Shown here: piece by piece, positions 56,556-64,000 of the stretch
Numbering within the stretch: the first letter of the stretch is position 1
Layout of the letters: each line of letters opens with the position of its first letter
Source of the DNA: Escallonia rubra
Lineage: Eukaryota; Streptophyta; Magnoliopsida; Escalloniales; Escalloniaceae
DNA length: 64,000 bases
Assembly: GCA_033065855.1 (NCBI GenBank)
Contig: JAVXUO010001991.1
Span: forward strand, 41,001 to 105,000
Reading direction: 5' to 3'
Program-made: the position numbers and the translations under genes
The notes under the pieces: generated by a model
The model's database searches: none
What the model saw: only the letters and a program-made list of their open reading frames with translations
Told to the model about the DNA's origin: nothing

Positions 56556-57560
56556 ATGTCTACATCAACCAACTCTTCATCACCCTCCACTCTTCTTTTT
56601 CCTCTCCATCGTGTTCAAAATCTCAAATCTGTGAAACTCAATACTAACAATTATTTATTGTGGAAGAGTGAGTTTCTCCCTCTTTTGCGAGGGTATGACC
56701 TTTTGGGTTTTGTTGATGGCTCTGTTGCCCCTCCGTCGAAATATCTTGCAAATGCTGACACTGAAATTCCTTCACCAATATCTGACACCACTATTGTTCA
56801 CAACTGAAGTCTCTCAAGAACTGAATCCTGCTTATGTTTTATGGCATAAACAAGACCAGTTTTTACTTAGCAGGATTTTGTCCTCCCTTACAGAGCCGAT
56901 ATTGGCGCAAGTACTTGGTCTCCACACCTCTTTTGCTGTGTGGTTGCCTCTTGATCGTATGTTTGCATCTCAATAAAAAATGAAGATATTTAATCTTCGT
57001 TCTGAGTTAGATCAATTGAATAAAGGTGATATGTCTATGCACGAGTATTTTCAAAAAGGAAAGAAAATTCGTGATACCTTGGCTACTATTTGTGAGCCTA
57101 TGTCTGATGATGACTTTATCAATGCTTTATTGGTTGGTCTTGGCTCCTATTATCAGTCCTCTGTGACTTCTATTACTACACGATCAAAGTCCATTTCACT
57201 GGATTCTCTTTACTCGTTACTTCTCTATCACGAATCGCAATTGGATTGCCAACATATTTGTGAAAGCCTACTCCCTCAGGCTCATGCTGTTACAAATGCG
57301 TCAGCATATTTCTACCCACCTCCATCTCCTCAGAAGTATCACTCTACATCTTCCAATTCTCGTGGTGGTCATTCCCAACGAAACAAGCACCAGTGTCGTG
57401 AAGGAGGTCCTCAGTCAAAGCAAAATCTGGCATTCATCAACCTCATCGCAAACCGGCCTCTTTCATTGGGTGTCACCATTGCAACCAGCCTGGCCATATC
57501 CGTTCTTACTGCCCTCATCGTGCGCCTCGAGGCTCCTTGCCATCTCCTGCTGTAGCTTAT
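56556..57560 (+). other. Copia gag region
   Basis: Approximate span. Typical copia gag phrases are LNTNNYLLWKSEFLPLLRGY, FVDGSVAPPSKY and KGDMSMHEYFQKGKKIRDTL. Broken. Confidence 0.85.
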
Positions 57561-57589
57561 ATGGCCGGTCCACAATCACCCACCACTTT

Positions 57590-58900
57590 TGATCCAGCAT
57601 GGTACCCGACTCTGGCGCTACTCACCACATCACTCATGACTTCAAAAACTTGTCGAATTGCATTGATTATCATGACCCTGATCAAGTACAAGTTGGTGAT
57701 GGAACTGGTCTGAAAATTCATCACATTGGCTCTTCCATGTTAAATTCGTCTACTAATACTTTTAAATTGAAAAACATGCTTCATGTTCGGTCTATTTCTA
57801 AAAATCTTTTATCGGTTCTTCAATTTGCTACTGACAATGGCGTTTTCTTTGAATTCCATCCTCGTTTTTTTCTTGTCAAGGACCGCACTTCGGGGACAAT
57901 ACTCCTTCAAGGCCGACTTAACAATGGTCTCTACCAGCTCGTGTCATTTCCACCCTCATCTCCGCTTTCCTTGCCTTCATGTCGTCCTTCTGCTTTGGTT
58001 GGTGTTCGTGTGCCTCTCCTGCTCTGGCACAACCGGTTGGGACATCCATCTACTCGTGTTGTCTCCCAAGTTGTGTCTCAATTTTTCCTTCCTGTTGAAA
58101 AGAATAAAAGTAGTATCAGTTGTAAGGCTTGCCACTATGGCAAAAGTCATCATTTTCCTTTTGAGTCTTCCCATGTATTGTCATATTTGCCATTGGAAAT
58201 AATATACAATGACTTATGGCGTCTGTCTCCTATTGTTTCTCATCAAGGATATCATTATTATGTTCATTTTGTTGATGATTTTAGTTGCTATGTCTGGATA
58301 TTCCCTCTTAAGCTCAAATCTGACGTTATGCATGTTTTTATTCAATTTAAAACGTTAGTAGAAAATTTAACTGGCCATAAAATTTGTACTCTTAAGACCG
58401 ACTTGGGGGGGGGGGGGAGAGTGAATATCGGCCCATCCAAACTTTCTGTAAACAAAAGGGCATTTTTCACCGCCTCTTGTGCCCACACACTCATGAGCAA
58501 AATGGGGCGGCGGAGCGGAAATATCGTCATATTGTTGAAAAAGGTCTGTCACCTCTTACTCATGCACATCTTCCTCAACGTTTTTGGGATGATGCTTTTA
58601 GCACTGCAGTATTTCTTATAAATCAATTGCCCTCTCCCTTGATTAATAATTTGTGTCCATTAGAGAAATTACTTCGTGCCCCTCCAAATTTTCAAAGATT
58701 AAAGGTCTTTGGATGCTTATGTTATCCATGTCTTTGGCCTTATAATTCTCATAAGCTGGATTATCGGTCCAAACAATGTGTATTTCTTGGGTACAGTCCA
58801 TGTCATAAAGGTTATAAATGCATGAACATTACTAGTGGTCGTATTTATATTACACCACACGTCTTTTTTTATGAAACAACATTTCCAGCTTTATCATCTC
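57590..58900 (+). other. Copia protease and integrase region
   Basis: Approximate span. VPDSGATHHITHDF is the protease site. LLWHNRLGHPSTRVV ... CKACHYGKSHHFPF is the integrase zinc-binding part. A G run lies at about 58406-58416. Broken. Confidence 0.87.
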
Positions 58901-59699
58901 ATGAGTTCCCTAATTCTCATAACAATTCTCTCTCTTTACTGCAATCTGCCGCCCCTCCTAACTCATCCAAGAATTTTATGGGCCTCTCCTCCCTTTCTCC
59001 ATCCAGTCAACCTTCCTTTTCTCCCTCACTTCCATTATTTTCTCCTCCTAACTCCATTATCCAGCCGTCCTCTTCTCCCTCACTTTCATTATTTCCCTCC
59101 CATTTTCACCAACCAATTTTAAATTCAAACTCCTCCACTCAATCTCATCCTACCCCACCACAATCTTTTTCTACTGACCCCCCATTTCGTGGAGCAATCT
59201 TATCACCCCAACAAATCTCTAGAAATCCACTATTTTCTAAATTCCCTATCTAGCTGCCACTTCCCTCCCACTCTCATAAACTAAGTTTAAATTCAAAACC
59301 CTTCACTCAATCTCATCCTATCCCACCCCTATCTTCTTCACCTGAACCCCTATTTCGTGGAACAACCCCATCATCTCAACAAATCTCCACAAATCCTGAC
59401 AATCCTTACCCACCCCAATCCAATCCCAACAGATCTTCCCCTCCCTCATCTGAAACCTCTAATCCTAACAAATTGACTTCCCCAACTTTTTCTCTCCCCC
59501 CTTCATCCGCTAACACATTTTATCTCAACCAACATGTCAATCTGAATCCCCCTCTCTATTTGACAGTACTCCATCAACCACTGTACTGTCCTCTATGCCA
59601 ATCCACCCAAAACACCCCATGATCACGCGCTCCTAAGATGGGACTCGTAAACCAAAAAATTTCACAGCCTCCAAATATCCACTTTCTGCATTTCTATGT

Positions 59700-60975
59700 G
59701 AGGTTCTTGTTATTCTCAAGCATCAAAACAGACTCATTGGCATCAAGCCATGCAGGATGAGTACAATGCTCTCATGTGTAACCACACCTGGACACTAGTT
59801 CCCTCTCCACCCCAAGCGGATACCATTGGTTGTAAGTGGCTCTTTCGAATTGAGCGTCACGCTGATGGCACTATTTACTGATATAAGGCTCATTTGGTCA
59901 CCAAAGGGTACAAATAACAAGAAGGTATCGACTATGGCGAGACATTCAGTCCCGTTATAAAACCCACCACAGTACGCTTAGTTCTCTCAATTGCAATTTC
60001 TCACGGGCAGCCTCTTCGTCAAATCGATGTTAACAATGCTTTTGTGAATGGAGTTTTGAATGAAGATGTCTTCATGATTCAACCTCCTAGATTTCAACAT
60101 CCGCAGTTTCCATCTGATGTATGCAAATTACGTAAAGCCCTCTATGGTCTTAAGCATGCACCACGTGCCTGGTATGCTAGGTTATCTGCTCGCCTTGTGT
60201 AGTTGGGCTTCACTGCCAGTAAATTAGATAAATCACTTTTTTATTTCTTGGACAGAACATCTTTATGTGTCTTCTGATTTACGCGGATGACATAATTCTT
60301 ATGGGCAATACGGTTGCAGCGCTCAATAAACTTATTGTTGATTTAAATTGTGAATTCTCTGTCAAGGATCTGGGGTCACTTAATTATTTTTTGGGTATCA
60401 AAGTTATACATTCGAGAAAAGGGTCTTCTTCTTATGCAACGAAAGTATATTATTGACCTCATTACCTCTCTGATGCCAAACCAGTGCACACATCAATGTC
60501 GTCGACAACTCAGCTTTCTTGCCGTTTGGGTGACCCACATTCATCTCCCTCTGAGTACAGAAGTATTGTTGGTGCCCTTCAGTATCTATCCTTTACCCGA
60601 CCTGATATCTCATTTTCAGTGAATAAAGTTACTCAGTTCATGCAAGCCATGACATCTGCACACTGGTCTGTTGTTAAACGGATATTATGCTACCTCAAAG
60701 AAACTCTCAATTATGGTTTGCTGATTCGCAAGTCTTCTAATTTTTCCGTCTCTGCATTCTTTGATGCTGATTGGGCTGGTTGCCCTGATGATCGTCACTC
60801 CACCAGTGGATATTGTGTTTTTCTTGGCCTAAATTTAATTTCATGGAGCTCGCGCAAGTAATCCATTGTTGCTTGCTCAAGCACTGAAGCCAAGTACAAA
60901 GCTCTCCCCACTGTTACATTTGAGTTGGATTGGCTAAAGTCTCTGATCTTTGAACTCGGCTCCTCCTCACCTCAT
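59700..60975 (+). other. Copia reverse transcriptase and RNase H region
   Basis: Approximate span. LIYADDIILMGNTV and LGSLNYFLGIKV mark the reverse transcriptase; [20 protein letters not shown] marks RNase H. It ends abruptly. Broken. Confidence 0.88.
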
Positions 60976-61366
60976 CTTGTAATTTTTTTTGTCACTTTTT
61001 TTTTGCTCATTGCACCTCAAGGACGCTAGTTAGCCCATTTGTAAGAATTTCGGCGAAAAACGAGACACGTTATTTTTTAGGTTTTCCTATGAAGGGCCTA
61101 TTCAGGCACACTTTAGGGCCCAATTCATAACTTTCGAAAAATCTTGTAATTTTTTTTGTCACTTTTTTTCCGCTCACTGCACCTTAGGCACGCTAGTTAG
61201 CCCATTCTTATGTATTTCGGCGAAAAAGGAGCCACGCTATTTTTTTGGGTTTTCCTATGAAGGGCCTATTTGCACACACTTTAGCGCCAAACTCAATGCT
61301 TGCGAAAAATTATGTACATTTTTTTTCAATGTTCTTTGCTCATTGCACCTTAGCCATGCTAGTTAG
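60976..61366. repeat. Tandem repeat, about 2.3 x 167 bp
   Basis: Units start at about 60976, 61143 and 61310 (partial), each with CTTGTAATTTTTTTTGTCAC, CATTGCACCT, ACGCTAGTTAGCCCATT and TTCCTATGAAGGGCC. The array begins exactly where the copia element stops and ends at the 3' end of the mobile-domain/protease gene, so it probably belongs to the element carrying that gene. Confidence 0.9.
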
Positions 61367-64000
61367 GATAATGGTAATGAAGGCGTCTAGCTTCATTCTT
61401 TTTCAGCTCCCAGGCTATCCTATACCTAAACGTCAAGGCATCCTTCCTAGTGCACGACGTATATTTGAGCACCTTCGAGCGAGCAATGTAGTCCATGTAC
61501 TTGAGGACGTAAATCCCGCAATCGTGACTGTTATATTGCTTTGGTCGGTCCTGTATCATCGTGACCGTCCAAGGCTCTGCCCTCGAATTCCTGGTGATGG
61601 TCTCTCCCGAGTAATCTTGGAACGCTAGCGAGAGGATAGTAGTCTACATCCAACAATAAAAAATAACATCAAGCCTATGTAACAAGAAGAATACACTATG
61701 AGCCAAGGTCAACAGATAAAAACTAACCACTGCAGTGATGTACTCGCTGTACATCTGTGCCAGCGACCGCCCAAGTCCGTCCTCCCTTAGGCTATCGTAT
61801 ATGTTGACCGCTCTGTTCACTGGACGGAGACCTAATAGGAACCAGTGGTTTTCATGATGACAAGGTATCATGATAAGGTTCGCATGAGCATTGTGACATT
61901 GATAGTCTGAGTTCAACATGCCTAACACGTTTCCAGCTGGTTTCCACTTACCCCTGTCTGCCCCTCGCCTCCCCCATTCTGTGAACTCCCTCATGCTGGT
62001 CACCATTAATGTGACAAAATAAGTGGGATACATGTTAAGCTTCAAATCTTCGCACTGGTTATAACGTAGCTCTCTGATCCGGAGTAGATCTATATAAGCG
62101 TTCATGACAAAATTTGAAATATCTGTCTCCGGTGCCAACATTCTCATATCCGCATGACCTAGGAATGTTTGCAGTGGAAAGTTTGAGGTATCGACGGGTT
62201 CAGGCCCAAAGTAGTGCCGGTCGATCCAATCCCGCTTGTTCGGACTCAATGGCTTTGTCGCTTGTCCTTTATCCGACCGGATGCTTGGGTGCGAGGCCTG
62301 GATTCCTACTTGGGTCACCTGACTCTGGCGCTGAGAGTCGTACGTGTCAGGAGGCAACGACTAGACGGCTCCCAGAATTCCCTCTGGGGCAAAGACGTGT
62401 CAGAAGGCAAGCGACTAGACGGCTCCCAGAATTCCCTCTGGGGCAAAGACGCGTCAGGAGGCAAGCGACTAGACAGCTCCCACACCACATTCTGGGGCAC
62501 AGAGTCGTACGCGTCATGCGGCAAGTGACTAGATGGCTCCCATACCTGACTCTGGGGCTGAGAGTCGTACGCGTCAGGAGGGAAGCGACTAGATGGCTCC
62601 CTTTGGTAACCCCAGGACGCAACACTAAAGTTGTGAAGATCAGTCTTGTAGCTCTCAATGGACCTCTTAAGAGTGTTAGGAGCATGCGCGACATACCAGT
62701 CAAACCGCTCCAGCTGCTTGAACACCTCAGTGCCCTGGTCAACCTAAAAAAAGATGCATAGAAAAATCACCGTCATCATTTCAGGCATGGTTGATAAGGT
62801 GCGCAAATGAATATTGAAACAACACTAGGGTGACTTACAATGCTCAATCCCCAGAACTGGTCATAGACCTCACGTGGCGCATACGATGTCTTCCTCACGT
62901 GGGAAGGGCGATTCACCCTCGTGCGCGTCACCTTGAGAAACCATTGCATGTACTCCTCAGTACTGGTGCCGTCGTCCTTGAGCGATACAAGGCTACCATA
63001 CGTTTCTTGCCAAGTATTCCACTGTTGCACCTCGTCGCTCAGTAAATTCAAGGCATCAGGCACCTCAAAGTTCTGACCTCGACCGCTCCTGTATGGCCGT
63101 ATGTCTACAGCGGGTTTTGGTATCCCTTGTAGACAGCCAGCTTGTTTCATAGCTTGATCGGGCATCTGAACCTCACATACTTCAAAGTGAATAAGTGGCA
63201 CCCGAACCAAACCTGCCAGCACGTACGACACCAGAAGTTGCCAACACCACTCATCCAACCGATGCATCACCTTCCCATATGGCTGCCACGTCACCTGGGA
63301 TGCATCCATCATATCTAGTTCCCCCCGATAGAACATTAGATGGTGGTGAGGGTCTACCCGTCTCCACCGTTTGGTCGTCGGCCCCCAGGCCCACACCCTA
63401 GGCCACGTCTCATCGGAATCATCTACGGGCTGTGGACGACCCGTGGGTAGCCTCTCGTAAGACCAAACCTGTGAATGCAAACATTATATGGAATTAGTAA
63501 TTAATCACGAATATATTGACACGTCAACCAATAATATAAATGCTCAAACCTGTAACAAAGTGATGCAAGCGGCAATGGACTTGGCACCCTTTCTCGTAGC
63601 TTTGTGCAGTGCTCGATATAGGTGCGCAAGGACAGCTGAACCCCACGAATACGAGTATACCTCCTCAAGATCCTCCAAGAACACCATATACTTCGGATGC
63701 ACCGTGTTTTTCGAATGCGTTGGAAGTAATATAGATCCAGTAATATACAAAAGGAATGCCTTCGTATACGTCACCAAATCATGAGGAGTGTATTCATCCG
63801 GTAGCTCGCCGTACTGCTCTCTCACCCATTTAAGTTTTATGCCGTTGGTTGTAAGAGCTTCCCTCGGAATTCCCGAAAAATACTGCCTAGCCATCTTCGC
63901 TATGGATGCAGACGTTTTGCTCGAAGTAATGGGTCTTCCGTGACATGGGATTCCAAGTATAAATCCAACGTCCTCTAATGTAATAGTCATTTCACCAAAC
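61359..64000 (-). CDS. Plant mobile domain (PMD) - Ulp1-like C48 protease fusion, 5' partial, probably frame-shifted
   Basis: A spliced minus-strand gene running off the right edge. Exons inferred from splice sites: 64000-63550 (partial), 63468-62839, 62743-61728 and 61643-61359, with short GT-AG introns of 81, 95 and 84 bp. Exons 1-2 encode a plant mobile domain: GEMTITLEDVGFILGIP and, across the first intron, LLQVWSYERLPTGRP. Exon 3 has 18-20-residue repeats (WEPSSRLPSDTSLPQREF) and then a Ulp1/SENP-type protease with His (HENHWFLLGL) and Asp (IYDSL). Exon 4 supplies the catalytic Cys (NSHDCGIYVLKYMDYI). One base appears to be missing in the last repeat near 62357 (GCAACGACT against GCAAGCGACT elsewhere), and exon 3 is correspondingly 1016 bp, one short of a whole number of codons. 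Such fusions are common in plant transposons, notably MULEs, so this is probably element-borne rather than a cellular SUMO protease. The ATG at 63990 is internal to the domain. Confidence 0.82.
62361..62640 (-). repeat. Coding tandem repeat of 54-60 bp in the PMD-Ulp1 gene
   Basis: Copies start at about 62361, 62415, 62469, 62529 and 62589 (plus-strand CTAGAYGGCTCCC), giving two 54-bp and two 60-bp steps, i.e. 18- and 20-residue units. They separate the mobile domain from the protease. Confidence 0.9.
63469..63549 (-). other. Intron 1 of the PMD-Ulp1 gene
   Basis: GTTTGAGC donor and TTCACAG acceptor, 81 bp. Removing it joins ITLLQ to VWSYERLP in frame, matching the family sequence. Confidence 0.85.

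Larger units (their letters stand above)
56312..60975 (+). mobile_element. Ty1/copia retrotransposon fossil (Ale-like?), lacking its 3' end
   Basis: The left part looks like a short LTR (about 56312-56499) followed by a primer-site-like TGATATCAAGAG (56501-56512). Then gag (LNTNNYLLWKSEFLPLLRGY), protease (VPDSGATHHITHDF), integrase, reverse transcriptase and RNase H follow in copia order. The element stops abruptly inside RNase H at about 60975, where the 167-bp repeat array begins; no right LTR was found, so LTR dating is impossible. About ten or more interruptions. The Ale assignment rests on general look only. Confidence 0.88.

Noticed and set aside
61359-61728. Host SUMO-protease gene
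   Set aside because: The protease is fused to a mobile domain and lies amid repeats; a cellular ULP1 role is less likely than an element-borne one.

Overview
The window is plant nuclear DNA, most likely from a eudicot with a repeat-rich genome. The evidence is plant-type LTR retrotransposons primed by initiator-Met tRNA, several Mutator-like (MULE) and hAT elements with clean target-site duplications, a captured piece of plant HMG-CoA reductase, S-protein-homologue (SPH) genes, and a spliced plant-mobile-domain/Ulp1-protease gene. I see no operons, CRISPR arrays or confident RNA genes. The species cannot be named from sequence alone.

Layout. 446-6151 is a Ty3/gypsy chromovirus fossil with both LTRs. 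6.2-8.3 kb holds a Mutator-type MITE and a disrupted SPH gene (minus strand). 8.6-15.6 kb is gene-free and built from repeats: an (AT)n tract, a two-layer nested transposon with a C-rich minisatellite, an inverted repeat with roughly 700-bp arms, a G-rich tract and a CACTA-like end. About 15.9-19.6 kb is a Del/Tekay-like gypsy fossil (minus). 19.6-25.2 kb is mostly AT-rich spacer with a LINE-type RNase H fragment. 25.2-30.9 kb is an SPH block with one intact gene (25391-25810) and one carrying an in-frame stop (29748-30167). 31481-37460 is a MULE of about 6 kb, flanked by 8-bp duplications, that contains a second MULE and two hAT elements. 38454-41774 is a second copy of one of those hATs, itself split by a Pack-MULE carrying an HMG-CoA reductase fragment. 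42935-47983 is a Ty1/copia fossil (minus) lying in an older gypsy gag. 50.6-51.4 kb is a LINE remnant. 52531-52947 is another intact SPH gene (minus). 53546-54501 is an Ac-like hAT, 55.2-56.3 kb a LINE ORF1 remnant, and 56.3-60.97 kb a copia fossil cut short at its 3' side. 60976-61366 is a tandem array of about 167-bp units, and 61359-64000 is the plant-mobile-domain/Ulp1 gene (minus), which runs off the window.

The host genes with clear coding potential are the two intact SPH genes, each encoding a small secreted four-cysteine protein. All four SPH copies share an upstream block and a TATA box 73-93 bp before the ATG, and at least three share 3' flanks, so they arose by duplication of a unit larger than the coding region. 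The remaining coding capacity belongs to mobile elements. The points most worth a second look are the SPH cluster with its shared promoter, the HMG-CoA reductase Pack-MULE, the nested DNA-transposon island, the long inverted repeat and the mobile-domain/protease fusion. I did not find a clearly new biological system.
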